Origin: Lysobacter sp. K5869
Lineage (GTDB): Bacteria; Pseudomonadota; Gammaproteobacteria; Xanthomonadales; Xanthomonadaceae
Reading direction: 5' to 3'
Assembly (NCBI RefSeq): GCF_018847975.1
Contig: NZ_CP072597.1
Coordinates: 310,001 to 374,000, forward strand
Length of the DNA stretch: 64,000 nt
The notes beneath the pieces were generated by a model that was not told the origin of the DNA, did not search any database, and worked only from the letters and a program-made list of their open reading frames with translations. Both the position numbers and the translations under genes were made by a program. Numbering within the stretch: the stretch's first letter is position 1; the number at the start of each line of letters is the position of its first letter. This document shows, in pieces, positions 16,045 through 24,856 of this stretch.

Positions 16045-17331
16045 ATGGTCGACGTCCATTCGGTCTGGCCCTACTTCGCCCTGATGCTGGCCGCCTTCGC
16101 GCTGGCCAGCTTGCCGTGGTTCCGCGGCGCCGATCCGGCCGGCGGCGGCAGCGGCCGGCGCACCGACACCCTCGACGGCTTGCGCGGCTTCCTCGCCCTG
16201 AGCGTGTTCGCCGTGCACGCCATCGTGCATTACGACTTCCTGCGCACCGGCGTGTGGAAACCGTCCTCGGCGCAGTTCTACAACGTCGCCGGCGTGGTCT
16301 CGGTGGCCTTGTTCTTCATGCTCACCGGCTTCTTGTTCTGGAACAAACTGCTCAAGTCCGGCGGCCGCCCGGGTTGGAAGGAACTCTATATCGGCCGCGT
16401 GTTCCGGCTCGGGCCGATGTACGTAGCGGCGGTGGCGACGATGATCGTCATCGTCGCCTACCGCACCGGCTTCGAGTGGCGGCAACCGCCGTTGCAGGTG
16501 ATCGCGCAGGCGCTGGCGTGGCTGGCGCTGGGCATCGTCCCGCCGCCGCCGGCGATCAACGGCTACGCCGACACCGGCACGATCCTGGCCGGTGTCACCT
16601 GGACGCTGTTCTTCGAATGGGTGTTCTACTTCTCGCTGCCGCTGTGGGCGTTCTTCGTCCGCCGCGGCAAGCATCTGGCGTTCTCCGCGAGCGTGGTCGC
16701 GGCCTGCTTGCTGGTCATCGTCGCGGCGACCTGGAACGGCGGCTTCGTGCCCGGCGTGAAACCGCGCCCGATGCTGTTGCTGGCGGTGCTGGCCGAACTG
16801 ATCGGCATGATCGCGACCGGCATGCTGGTCGCGTCCCTGCTGCACGAACGCATCGGCGAGCGCTTGCAGTTGCAGCGCGCGCCGTGGAGCGCGCTGGCGC
16901 TGCTGGCCTTGCTCCTGGTGTTCGCGGCGATGCTGAGCACGCGCAACATCGGAATGCTGCAATTGTTCGTGCTGTGCCCGCTGACCGGCTTGTTCCTGTT
17001 CGTGCTGTGCTCGGGCAACACCCTGTTCGGCGTCTTGGCGTGGCCGGCCTCGCGCCGGCTCAGCAACATGAGCTACAGCATCTATCTGTCGCAGGGTCTG
17101 TCGATGGTGGCGGTGTTCGCCCTCCCCGGGGTCAAGGACTACGCGCTCAGCGGCACGCTGCCGTTCTGGATCGTCAACATCGCCTGCGCGCTGGCGCTGT
17201 GCGCGGCGTCGCTGCTGACTTACCGCTACATCGAGGAGCCCGGCATCCGCGCCGGCAAGCGCGTCGCCGACCGGGCGCGGGCGCGGCGCGCGCAGACGCC
17301 GCCGCTGGCGGCGCCCGCGGCGGCGGATTGA
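16045..17331 (+). CDS. Acyltransferase 3 family membrane protein (OafA/YrhL type)
   Basis: 428 residues with about ten hydrophobic segments. The family signature RTDTLDGLRGFLALSVFAVH (Arg and His of the proposed active site) lies near residues 39-58; a second marker is SNMSYSIYLSQGLSMV near the C-terminus. Members transfer acetyl or other acyl groups to sugars of O-antigen, exopolysaccharide, peptidoglycan or secreted antibiotics at the inner membrane. The acceptor here is not evident and no glycan cluster surrounds it. No good ribosome site is seen before the ATG at 16045, but this start gives the expected first membrane helix. Confidence 0.88.
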   Translation: MVDVHSVWPYFALMLAAFALASLPWFRGADPAGGGSGRRTDTLDGLRGFLALSVFAVHAIVHYDFLRTGVWKPSSAQFYNVAGVVSVALFFMLTGFLFWNKLLKSGGRPGWKELYIGRVFRLGPMYVAAVATMIVIVAYRTGFEWRQPPLQVIAQALAWLALGIVPPPPAINGYADTGTILAGVTWTLFFEWVFYFSLPLWAFFVRRGKHLAFSASVVAACLLVIVAATWNGGFVPGVKPRPMLLLAVLAELIGMIATGMLVASLLHERIGERLQLQRAPWSALALLALLLVFAAMLSTRNIGMLQLFVLCPLTGLFLFVLCSGNTLFGVLAWPASRRLSNMSYSIYLSQGLSMVAVFALPGVKDYALSGTLPFWIVNIACALALCAASLLTYRYIEEPGIRAGKRVADRARARRAQTPPLAAPAAAD

Positions 17332-17350
17332 GCGGAGTCCACGTTTGCGA

Positions 17351-17437
17351 CTGTAGGAGCGGCGTAAGCCGCGACCGCGACCTCGCGGCTGCGACGTAGG
17401 TGCAAGGTCGCGGTCGCGGCTTACGCCGCTCCTACAG
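17351..17437. repeat. REPIN: perfect 33-bp inverted repeat
   Basis: The arms 17351-17383 and 17405-17437 are exact reverse complements over 33 bases, each starting CTGTAGGAGCGGCGTAAGCC from the outside, with a 21-base loop. This is the structure of a REP doublet (REPIN), mobilised in trans by RAYT transposases in Xanthomonads and Pseudomonads. No RAYT gene is in the window. Sitting between convergent genes it could also act as a bidirectional terminator or mRNA end. Confidence 0.9.
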
Positions 17438-17471
17438 GGGGCAACCCGCTTTCCGCGGTGCCCGGAAACGA

Positions 17472-17495
17472 AAGGGCCGGCTTGCGCCGGCCCTT
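17472..17495 (-). terminator. Rho-independent terminator of fabV
   Basis: Perfect 10-bp stem AAGGGCCGGC / GCCGGCCCTT with a 4-base loop, starting five bases after the fabV stop. In the direction of fabV it is followed by TTTCGTTTCC, a broken U-run. Confidence 0.7.
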
Positions 17496-17499
17496 CGCC

Positions 17500-18708
17500 T
17501 TACATCTCGATGCAGTCGAACTTCACGTCCGGATCGACTTCGGCGTCGTAGTCGACATCGTCGCGGTCGAAGCCGAACAGCTTGAGGAACTCGTGCTTGT
17601 AGCCGGCGTAGTCGCTGAGCGCGAACAGGTTCTCGGTGGTCACCTGCGGCCACAGCTTGCTGCATTCGGCCTGCACGTCCTCGCGCAGCTCCCAGTCGTC
17701 CAGGCGCAGGCGGCCCTGTTCGTCGGTCGCCGCCGGCTGGCCGTCCTCGCGGTACATGCGCTCGCGGTACATCCGGTCGAGCTGTTCGATCGGGCCTTCG
17801 TGCAAGCCCTTTTCCTTCATCACCTTGAACACCAGCGAGATGTACAGCGGCAGCACCGGGATCGCCGAGCTGGCCTGGGTCACCACCGACTTGAGCACCG
17901 CGACGTTGGCCGTGCCGCCGCCGTGGGCGCGCAGGCGCGCGTCCAGGCGCAGCGCGGTGGCGTCGAGGTCGGCCTTGGCCCGGCCCAGCGCGCCGTGCCA
18001 GTAGATCGGCCAGGTGATTTCGGTGCCGATGTAGCTGAAAGCGACGGTGCGCGCGCCCGGGGCCAGCGCGTCGGCGCGTTCGAGCGCGTCCATCCACAGC
18101 TCCCAGTCCTGGCTGCCCATCACCGTCACGGTGTCTTCGATTTCCTGCTCGCTGGCCGGCTCGATCGTGGCCTGGACGATCTGGTCCTTGTTGGTGTCGA
18201 TCGCCGAGGAGGTGTACGCCGCGCCGATCGGCTTGAGCGCGGAGCGCTTCACCTCGCCCGTCGACGGCAGCTTGCGCACCGGCGAGGCCAGCGAATAGAT
18301 CACCAGATCGACCTGCCCGCCCATCTCGTTCTTGATCAGCTCGATCGCCTTCGCGCGCACTTCGTCGGAGAACGCGTCGCCGTTGATCGAGCGCGCGTAC
18401 AGGCCTTCGGCCTTGGCGAACTTGTCGAACGCGGCGGAGTTGTACCAGCCGGCGGTGCCGGGCTTCTTATCGCTGCCGGGCTTCTCGAAAAACACGCCCA
18501 GGGTGTCGGCGCCGAAGCCGAACGCCGCGGAGATGCGCGCGGCCAGGCCGTAGCCGCTGGACGCGCCGATCACCAGCACCTTCTTCGGGCCGTCCTTGCG
18601 CACGCCGAGCTTGCGCGTGGCGGCGATCTGGTCGCGCACGTTGAGTTCGCAACCGACCGGGTGGGTGGTGATGCAGATGAAACCGCGGACCTTGGGATGG
18701 ATGATCAA
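17500..18708 (-). CDS. fabV: Enoyl-ACP / trans-2-enoyl-CoA reductase (NADH), FabV
   Basis: 402 residues, the family length. It reduces the trans-2 double bond of enoyl-ACP in the last step of each fatty-acid elongation cycle, using NADH. The Rossmann motif is [16 protein letters not shown] (44-59). The catalytic pair is Tyr236 and Lys245 in the FabV-specific Y-x8-K spacing ([11 protein letters not shown]), the same numbers as in the Xanthomonas oryzae enzyme. FabV enzymes are typically insensitive to triclosan. The start is a TTG at 18708 that gives [10 protein letters not shown], the conserved FabV N-terminus; no ATG or GTG fits. The gene stands alone between two unrelated genes. Confidence 0.97.
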   Translation of the reverse strand: MIIHPKVRGFICITTHPVGCELNVRDQIAATRKLGVRKDGPKKVLVIGASSGYGLAARISAAFGFGADTLGVFFEKPGSDKKPGTAGWYNSAAFDKFAKAEGLYARSINGDAFSDEVRAKAIELIKNEMGGQVDLVIYSLASPVRKLPSTGEVKRSALKPIGAAYTSSAIDTNKDQIVQATIEPASEQEIEDTVTVMGSQDWELWMDALERADALAPGARTVAFSYIGTEITWPIYWHGALGRAKADLDATALRLDARLRAHGGGTANVAVLKSVVTQASSAIPVLPLYISLVFKVMKEKGLHEGPIEQLDRMYRERMYREDGQPAATDEQGRLRLDDWELREDVQAECSKLWPQVTTENLFALSDYAGYKHEFLKLFGFDRDDVDYDAEVDPDVKFDCIEM

Positions 18709-18880
18709 TGTCGAATCTCGTCGGCTGGGGCCAGCATTTTAGGCGCTGCGGCGCCGTTGCCGAAATCCCGCCGCCGTACGGGGTCGTACAGGCGTCGGGC
18801 CGGCCCGTTCATGCCGGCCGGGCCGGCGCGACGGCCCGGCCTGCGTGGCCGGATCGGTGGGTTCGCGTGATCCTGCGTTA

Positions 18881-18902
18881 GCGGGCGCATTTGTGCGCCC
18901 GC
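18881..18902. other. Stem-loop upstream of methyltransferase gene
   Basis: Perfect 9-bp stem GCGGGCGCA / TGCGCCCGC with a TTTG loop, in the 286-base gap between the divergent fabV and methyltransferase genes. It lies 93 bases before the ATG at 18995 and has no U-run on either side, so it is more likely an operator or leader structure than a terminator. Confidence 0.35.
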
Positions 18903-18994
18903 AATCACAGCCGGCCGGCGCGGTTTGGGAAGAACTGGCGCCGCGGCGCGCAAACGCGCCGCGTCCCGACCACCGCGCCGACAGGATGCCCGCC

Positions 18995-19750
18995 ATGAGC
19001 CAGCACAACGCCGCCCAGTTCGAAGACCTCGCCGACCTGTACGAGGACTTGTCCGACTGGCCGTTCCGCCGCTACATCGAAACGCCCAGCGTGCTCGAAC
19101 GCGCCGGCGAGGTGCGCGGGCTGGACGTGCTGGATTTCGGCTGCGGCGCCGGCACCTATGCGAGCCTGTTCGCGCGCGCCGGAGCGCGGCGCGTGGTCGG
19201 TTACGACCTCGCCGAGGGCATGCTGGCCAGCGCGCGGCGCCGCGCCGCGGACGCGGGGCTCGATATCCAGTACGTCTCATTGCTGGGGCCGGCGTCGGCC
19301 GCCGCCTTCGATCTGGTGGTCGCCGTGTACGTGCTGCCCTACGCGCAGAGCCTGCCGGAGTTGCAGCGCATGTGCTTCCAGATGCTGGCGCCGCTGCGTC
19401 CGGGCGGGCGGCTGATCGCCTTGCCGATCCATCCCGAGTACGAACCCGATCCTTCGTACTACGAACCGTTCGGCTTCCGCATGACCCCGCGTCGCCGCGC
19501 CGACGCGCATCGCGACGGCGAGGCGATCCAGCTCGACTTGTTCTATCAACAACGCTTCGACGCCAGCGTGCGCGCCTGGTATTGGAGCGCCGACACGCTG
19601 GAAACCGCGCTGCGCGGCGCCGGCGCGGCCTCGGTGCGTTGGCACCCGCCGCAGATCCACGCGCCGGCCGGCGCGCCGCCGCCTCCGCCGGAACTGGCCG
19701 CGTACGCGCGCAAGCCGCACGCGGCCATCGTGGAGTGCGTGCGGCGCTGA
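18995..19750 (+). CDS. Class I SAM-dependent methyltransferase
   Basis: 251 residues from the ATG at 18995, eight bases after AGGA. Motif I is VLDFGCGAGTYASLFA, motif II VVGYDLAEGML, and the post-I strand FDLVVAVYVLPYAQ. This is the Methyltransf_11/25 type seen in small-molecule methylation. The C-terminal half includes an aromatic-rich substrate region (SYYEPFGF, FYQQRFDA). The acceptor is unknown. It converges with the methyltransferase at 19764; the two are not otherwise alike. Confidence 0.87.
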   Translation: MSQHNAAQFEDLADLYEDLSDWPFRRYIETPSVLERAGEVRGLDVLDFGCGAGTYASLFARAGARRVVGYDLAEGMLASARRRAADAGLDIQYVSLLGPASAAAFDLVVAVYVLPYAQSLPELQRMCFQMLAPLRPGGRLIALPIHPEYEPDPSYYEPFGFRMTPRRRADAHRDGEAIQLDLFYQQRFDASVRAWYWSADTLETALRGAGAASVRWHPPQIHAPAGAPPPPPELAAYARKPHAAIVECVRR

Positions 19751-19763
19751 TCCGCCGCGCGGC

Positions 19764-20429
19764 TCAGCCCAGGCGCATCGACAGTTCCACGTCCTCGCCG
19801 AACGGCACCGACAGATAGCCGCTGCGCGGCGCGCGCACGCGCTGCAGGTATTCGGGGCAGTAATCGGCGTTGTCGGCGACGATCAGCGCGCCCGGGCGCA
19901 GGCGCGGTTCGAGCAGGTCCAGCACTTGCGCGTACAGCGCCTTGGCGCCGTCGAGCAGGACCAGATCGATGCGTTCGGGCAGGTCCGTCGCCAGCGTGCG
20001 CAGCGCGTCGCCGTCGCGGATCTCGACCAGATCGGCGAAGCCGGCCTGGGCGATGTAGGCGCGGGCCTTGGCCACCTTCGACGGCTCGAACTCGCTGCCG
20101 ATCAGGCGGCCGCCGCCGTTGTCGCGCAGCGCCGCGGCCAGATGCAGGGTGGAAATGCCGAACGAGGTTCCGAACTCGACGATCTGACGCGCGCCGCTGC
20201 TGCGCGCCAGCAGGTACAGCAACACGCCGGTTTCGCGCGAGACCGCCAGCGGCATGTCCTTGAGGCGGCCGTAGAACTCGGCGTAATCGGTCTTGCTGCG
20301 CATCAGCCGTTCGTGCTCTTCGCGCGGCATCGCCGCGAGCTCGGGCAGGTCCGACGGCGAGGTCGCTTCGTCTTCGGCGAACAGGCGCTCGATCAGTTCG
20401 GCCAACGGCGCGGCGGTGAGGGTGCTCAT
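19764..20429 (-). CDS. O-methyltransferase-like SAM-dependent methyltransferase
   Basis: 221 residues. The start is the ATG at 20429 because GGAG precedes it; an in-frame start at 20447 lacks this. Motif I is IVEFGTSFGISTLHLAAAL, the acidic loop LIGSEFEPSKVAKA, and the metal/SAM region IDLVLLDGAKALYAQVLDLL, the pattern of class I catechol/caffeoyl-CoA O-methyltransferase-like enzymes. It diverges from a TetR regulator over a 93-base gap with a 21-bp palindrome, so it is the likely target of that regulator. The substrate is not known. Confidence 0.87.
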   Translation of the reverse strand: MSTLTAAPLAELIERLFAEDEATSPSDLPELAAMPREEHERLMRSKTDYAEFYGRLKDMPLAVSRETGVLLYLLARSSGARQIVEFGTSFGISTLHLAAALRDNGGGRLIGSEFEPSKVAKARAYIAQAGFADLVEIRDGDALRTLATDLPERIDLVLLDGAKALYAQVLDLLEPRLRPGALIVADNADYCPEYLQRVRAPRSGYLSVPFGEDVELSMRLG

Positions 20430-20468
20430 GGTCAATCTCCGGCCCATCGATGGGGCGTTGCGGGGGTA

Positions 20469-20489
20469 GAATCAGAATGCGACTGATTC
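20469..20489. promoter_or_regulatory. TetR operator candidate
   Basis: GAATCAG (20469-20475) and CTGATTC (20483-20489) are exact reverse complements around a 7-base centre. It lies in the gap between the TetR gene (20523) and the divergent O-methyltransferase (20429), 33 bases from the TetR start, so it can control both. It also overlaps a TAGAAT hexamer that could be a -10 box. Confidence 0.65.
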
Positions 20490-20522
20490 GTCAGGTTCGC
20501 TATTCGCATTGGCGCCACGACC

Positions 20523-21155
20523 ATGACCGACCCGAAAAAACCGCAGATTTCCCAGCGAAAACGCCCGAAACAGGCGCGCGCCAACGAGCTCGTCTCGGCG
20601 GTCCTGGAGGCCGCCGCTCAGGTTTTGGCCAAGGAGGGCGCGCAGCGCTTCACCACCGCGCGCGTGGCCGAGCGCGCCGGCGTCAGCGTCGGCTCGCTGT
20701 ACCAGTATTTCCCGAACAAGGCGGCGATCTTGTTCCGCCTGCAAAGCGAGGAATGGCGCCAGACCACCGACTTGCTGTGCGCGACCTTGCGCGATGCGCG
20801 CAAGCCGCCGCTGCGGCGCTTGCGCGAACTGGTGCACGCCTTCGTGCGTTCGGAATGCGAGGAAGCGGCGATGCGGGTGGCGCTGGCCGACGCCGCACCC
20901 TTGTATCGCGACGCGCCCGAAGCCGAGGAAGTGCGCGCGGACAGCCACGTCGCCTTCGCCGATTTCATGCGCGAAGCCCTGCCCAAGGCCAGCGACGCGG
21001 CGCGCGCGACCGCGAGCGATCTGGTGATCACGACCTTGTCGCAGGTCGGCAAGGAATTTTCCGAAACCCCGCGCAGCGCGGACGAGATCGAGACCTACGC
21101 CGAGGCGATGGCCGACATGTTCTGCGCTTACCTGCGCTCGCTCGCGCGGCGCTGA
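20523..21155 (+). CDS. TetR/AcrR-family transcriptional regulator
   Basis: 210 residues. The helix-turn-helix is at about 40-70 (FTTARVAERAGVSVGSLYQY, then FPNKAAILF), preceded by a basic tail (KRPKQARANELV). The C-terminal ligand and dimer domain is all-helical (about 75-205). It probably represses itself and the divergent O-methyltransferase through the palindrome at 20469-20489. The ligand is unknown. It ends five bases from the convergent DUF2894 gene. Confidence 0.92.
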   Translation: MTDPKKPQISQRKRPKQARANELVSAVLEAAAQVLAKEGAQRFTTARVAERAGVSVGSLYQYFPNKAAILFRLQSEEWRQTTDLLCATLRDARKPPLRRLRELVHAFVRSECEEAAMRVALADAAPLYRDAPEAEEVRADSHVAFADFMREALPKASDAARATASDLVITTLSQVGKEFSETPRSADEIETYAEAMADMFCAYLRSLARR

Positions 21156-21159
21156 AGGC

Positions 21160-21786
21160 TCACTCGCGGCGCTTGCGGCTGCGCTTGGCCGGCGCGGCGG
21201 CCGGCGCGGCTTCTTCCGGCTCGGGCAGTCCTTCGCTCAGGCGCTCCATCCACGCCAAGGCGTCGACGTAGCCGAGGAAGTGCTGCAAATACTCCGGCGA
21301 CAGCGATTGCATCAGGTTCAGCGCGCGATGCACGAGGCGGCCGGAATTGAGCGGGCCGGCATTGGCCGGCGCGCGTTCCAGCGATTGCCGCACCTGCCGG
21401 TCCAGGCTCAGGCGCGACCAGCGCGCGCGGAATTCGTCGAGCGCGGCCAGACGCGGGAACGCGGCGGGTTCGGCGTCGCCCGCGCCGGCCCACGCGCTTT
21501 CGCGCTGCACGGCTTCGCGTTGCAGGCGCGCGGTGAGTTCGTTCAATCCGCCGTTGTCGTTCGCGGCCGGCTCGGCGCCGACTTCCAGACGCCGCAGATC
21601 GTCGGCATACGCGCCGATCAGCGAATACACCCGCCCTTCCAGCACCCGCCGCAACTCGCCCTGCGCGGCGTCGGCGCGGCGCGCCATCGCGTCGAGGCGG
21701 TGAAAGCGCACGCGGTCGAGGCGGTCGGCGCCTTGCGCGCGCCACGCCTCGATCGTCGAACGCGGGTCGAGCTCCTTAGCGCCCAT
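21160..21786 (-). CDS. DUF2894 family protein (fourth gene of motor-like operon)
   Basis: 208 residues, soluble, mostly helical, with a very basic C-terminus (PAKRSRKRRE). The N-terminal part (TIEAWRAQGADRLDRVRFHR) and the C-terminal part (FLGYVDALAWMERLSEGLPE) match the pattern of DUF2894 proteins of Xanthomonads and Burkholderiales. Its start overlaps the end of the OmpA-like gene by 11 bases, so translation is coupled. Conserved co-occurrence with DUF802/OmpA/DUF3348 genes suggests a cytoplasmic subunit of the same complex. Function is unknown. Confidence 0.75.
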   Translation of the reverse strand: MGAKELDPRSTIEAWRAQGADRLDRVRFHRLDAMARRADAAQGELRRVLEGRVYSLIGAYADDLRRLEVGAEPAANDNGGLNELTARLQREAVQRESAWAGAGDAEPAAFPRLAALDEFRARWSRLSLDRQVRQSLERAPANAGPLNSGRLVHRALNLMQSLSPEYLQHFLGYVDALAWMERLSEGLPEPEEAAPAAAPAKRSRKRRE

Positions 21787-22438
21787 GCGCCTGCGCGGCG
21801 GACGCCGACGGCTTGGGCATCGGCGCGATCTCCACGCGCCGGTTCTTGCTGCGCCCGGTCTCGTCGGCGTTGGAGCCGACCGGCTGCTGCGCGCCGAACG
21901 CGGCGGCGAACACCGCGTTCTCCGGCACGCCCGCGGCGATCAGCGCGCGCGTCACCGTCAGCGCGCGCTGCGCCGATAGTTCCCAGTTGTCGGCGAACTG
22001 TCGATTGCTGTCGAGCACCTGCCGGTCGTCGGTGAAACCGCTGACCATGAGGATTTCGTCGCGCGAACGCAGGTATTCGCTGAGCGGCCCGGCCAGGGTC
22101 TTGAGCAGCTCGCGGCCTTCGGGCTGCAACTGATCGGAGTTCAACGCGAACAGCACGCTGCCGCTGATGCCGATGCGGCCGTCGACCAAGGTCACCCGCC
22201 CGCTGGCCAGCGGCGCGGCCAGCGCGCGCTCCAGGGTCTGGCGGCGCTGGGCTTCGATCCGGCGCTGCTTCACTTCCTCGTCGAGCCGGCTCGACAGCTG
22301 CATCTGCGCGCCGATCACGCCGACCAGGATCAGCACGAATACGCCCAGCAGCACCGACATCAGGTCGCCGAACGCGGCCCAGACCGGCGCGTTGCCGTCG
22401 ACGCCGGCGTCGAGGTCGCTTTCGATCTCCGCGCTCAT
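21776..22438 (-). CDS. MotB/OmpA-like stator protein (third gene of motor-like operon)
   Basis: 220 residues. One transmembrane helix at about 19-43 contains Asp25 in AAFGDLMSVLLGVFVLI, the position of the proton-carrying Asp of MotB and ZorB. A short helical linker (SRLDEEVKQRRIEAQRR) leads to an OmpA-type peptidoglycan-binding domain (about 90-205) with ALNSDQLQPEG, SGFTDDRQ and SKNRRVEI. The ATG overlaps the DUF802 stop as ATGA. By analogy it forms the plug and wall-anchored rotor or stator half of a 5:2 ion-driven complex with the MotA/TolQ-like partner. No flagellar, Tol or Exb genes are present in the window. Confidence 0.88.
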   Translation of the reverse strand: MSAEIESDLDAGVDGNAPVWAAFGDLMSVLLGVFVLILVGVIGAQMQLSSRLDEEVKQRRIEAQRRQTLERALAAPLASGRVTLVDGRIGISGSVLFALNSDQLQPEGRELLKTLAGPLSEYLRSRDEILMVSGFTDDRQVLDSNRQFADNWELSAQRALTVTRALIAAGVPENAVFAAAFGAQQPVGSNADETGRSKNRRVEIAPMPKPSASAAQAHGR

Positions 22439-24855
22439 GCCGCCTGCGCCGCGGCGACCTGGCCATCGGCGACGCGCTGCAGTTCCTCGAGGATCTGCTT
22501 CTGGCTCAGCACGCTCAGATCGACCACTTCGCGCGCCTGCGCCACGTAGTAAGCCAGCTGCTCGTCGCTGCGCGCCAGCGACTTGTCCAGCGCGGTTTCC
22601 ACGCTGTGCAGGCGCTCGGCCAAACGTTCGTGGGTTTCGCCGAACTGCTGCACCACGGCGGCGAAGGCGTCGCCGAGGCTGGCGACTTCCACCGCGCCGG
22701 CGCTGAGCTGGGCGGCGGCGCTGTCGAGCTTACCGGTGTCGGTCTCGATGCGTTCGCTCAGGCGCGCGCCGGCGCGCTCGAGCAATTCGGCCGACGACGC
22801 GACCAGCGCATCGACCGCGGCGCGCTGCTCGCCGGAGGCGTGGTTGACCGCGTCGAGCAAGGTCTCCAGCGTCGCCAACAAGCGGTTGCGTTCCTCCAGC
22901 ATCGCGGTGTCGCGGACCATGCTGTCGGACAGCTTCTGGCGCAGTTCGGCGACGACCTCGGCCGCGGCCTTGGGCGCTTGCGAGGCGGCATCGACCAAGC
23001 GCGAGATTTCCGCGATGGTGTCGCGCGCCTGCGCCTGGGTGCGTTCGGACACGTCCTGCGCGGTGCGCGCGAGGGTGTCGCAGACGTCTTGCTGGCGATT
23101 CGCCGCGGCTTCGCCGGCTTGCTGCCAGCGCTGGCTCAGCTCGGCGGTCATCGCGCCGAAGGACTGCGTCCACGCGTCCAAACGTTCGCGTTCGCGCGAA
23201 TCCAGCGCCGACTGCAGTTCGGCCTGCGAGTGCTGCACGATCCGCACCAACTCGGCGGCGTGCGCCTCGAAGCCGGCGACCACGCCGGCCGCGGCCTTGG
23301 GCGCTTCCGAGGCGGCATCGACCAAGCGCGAAATCTCGGCGATGGTCTCGCGCGCCTGAGTCTGCGCATGGCCGGACATCTCTTGCGAGGTGCGCGCCAA
23401 GGTCTCGCAAATGCCTTGCTGGCGGCCGGCGCTGCGCGCTTCGGACTGCTCCCAGCGCTCGCCGAGCTCAGCGGTCATCGCGCCGAACGCGTCGGTCCAG
23501 GCCGACAGGCGCTGCTGGTCGCGCGATTCCAGCGCCGATTGCAGATCCGCATGCGAACCTTCGACCACCTTCACCAAGGCGGCGGCATGACGCTCGAACG
23601 CGGCGGCGGCGGAATCGAGCGCTTCGCGGTTGCGTTCGGCCACGCCGGCATGCGCGTCGCTCTGGCGCGACAGCGCCTCATTCCACGCCTGCGCGCTGCG
23701 CTCGGCGCTGCCGTCCATGCGCGCGGACACGTCCTTGAGCAAACCGGCCGCGCCTTGTTCGAAGGTGCCGGCGAAGCCGTCGAGCGCGCCGCGCAGCTCG
23801 CGCAGCAGCGCTTCGTTGCCGCTGCGGTGATCGGCCAGGGCGCTGGTCCAACTGCCGGCGGCGGCGGTCGCGGCCGCGGCGAAACCGGCGGACAAGCCGT
23901 CGAGCTGCTTTTGCACCGCCTCGCCGACGCGTTCGTGCAGCGCCGCGCTGTCGCGCGCGACCGCGGCCATGGTCGCGTCCACCGCCGGCTGCAGCGCCGC
24001 GCCCGCGGCGCGCGCGCCTTCGCCGATGCTGTCCTTGAGCGAACGCTCCACCGATTCGGCCAGCCGCGCGTACGCGGCCTCGGTGCGTTCGTGGAAGGCG
24101 TTTTGTTGCTCGATCTGGCGCTCGTGCGCGGCTTGGCTGTGGCGTTCCAGCGCGGCCATCGCCGCTTGCAGTTGCTCGACCAGCGCCGGCATCGCCTCGG
24201 TCTGGCGTTGCAGCAGTTCGAAGGCGTGTTCGCGCTGGCGCGCGCGCGAATGCGGGCGCAGCGCGCCGGCGATGGCGGCGTCCAGGCGCTGCACGGCCTG
24301 CGCGCGTTCGCGCCGGCACAGCGCGGCGAGCAAGCCGAGCATGGCCGACGCGGCGACGCCGGCGATCGAGGTGCCGAAGGTGAAGCCCAGGCCCGCGACT
24401 GGCGCGGCGATGGCTTCGCGGATCGCGCCCAGATCGCTCGCGCTTTCCAGCGCCAAGCCGGTGCCGCGCAAGGTGACGGTCATGCCGAGCAAGGTGCCGA
24501 GCATGCCCAGCAGCACCAGCAGGCCGACCAGATACGGCGCCAACGCCGGCGCCGGCAGCGGCGCGCGCTCGCCTTCGATGCGCAGCCGCGCGGCGTTGCG
24601 CAGCGAGGGATGCAGGCGGCCGAGCCAGTCGCTCAGTTGCGCCGGCGTGTCCGCCAGCGCGTCGAGCGCGTGCTCGAGCGTGGCGGTGGCGCGGCGGTAA
24701 CGCAGCAGTTCGAGGCCGCCGGCGAGATAACCGGCGCCGATCAGCGCCACCACCGACAAAGCCAGCCAATGCGAGCCCAGATAGCCGGCGGCGACCCAGC
24801 AAACCACGGCCAGGCCGGCAACGAAGACGGCGGGAAACAACGATTTCTTGAGCAT
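22435..24855 (-). CDS. MotA/TolQ-like membrane protein with long DUF802 tail (second gene of motor-like operon)
   Basis: 806 residues from the ATG at 24855. Membrane segments are at about 6-26, 30-48, 108-130 and 150-180 (LVGLLVLLGMLGTLLGMTVT; GLGFTFGTSIAGVAASAMLG), the layout of MotA/TolQ/ExbB. The remaining 620 residues are Ala/Glu/Arg-rich coiled coil. Residues 427-535 and 536-644 are a tandem duplication with a 109-residue period, each holding LQSALxSR, FGAMTAEL and ETIAEISRLVDAAS-type blocks (DUF802). ZorA of the Zorya defence system also joins a MotA-like core to a long cytoplasmic coiled tail; no sequence identity is claimed. The ATG follows the DUF3348 stop by one base (TGACATG). Confidence 0.85.
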   Translation of the reverse strand: MLKKSLFPAVFVAGLAVVCWVAAGYLGSHWLALSVVALIGAGYLAGGLELLRYRRATATLEHALDALADTPAQLSDWLGRLHPSLRNAARLRIEGERAPLPAPALAPYLVGLLVLLGMLGTLLGMTVTLRGTGLALESASDLGAIREAIAAPVAGLGFTFGTSIAGVAASAMLGLLAALCRRERAQAVQRLDAAIAGALRPHSRARQREHAFELLQRQTEAMPALVEQLQAAMAALERHSQAAHERQIEQQNAFHERTEAAYARLAESVERSLKDSIGEGARAAGAALQPAVDATMAAVARDSAALHERVGEAVQKQLDGLSAGFAAAATAAAGSWTSALADHRSGNEALLRELRGALDGFAGTFEQGAAGLLKDVSARMDGSAERSAQAWNEALSRQSDAHAGVAERNREALDSAAAAFERHAAALVKVVEGSHADLQSALESRDQQRLSAWTDAFGAMTAELGERWEQSEARSAGRQQGICETLARTSQEMSGHAQTQARETIAEISRLVDAASEAPKAAAGVVAGFEAHAAELVRIVQHSQAELQSALDSRERERLDAWTQSFGAMTAELSQRWQQAGEAAANRQQDVCDTLARTAQDVSERTQAQARDTIAEISRLVDAASQAPKAAAEVVAELRQKLSDSMVRDTAMLEERNRLLATLETLLDAVNHASGEQRAAVDALVASSAELLERAGARLSERIETDTGKLDSAAAQLSAGAVEVASLGDAFAAVVQQFGETHERLAERLHSVETALDKSLARSDEQLAYYVAQAREVVDLSVLSQKQILEELQRVADGQVAAAQAA

Positions 24856-24856
24856 G

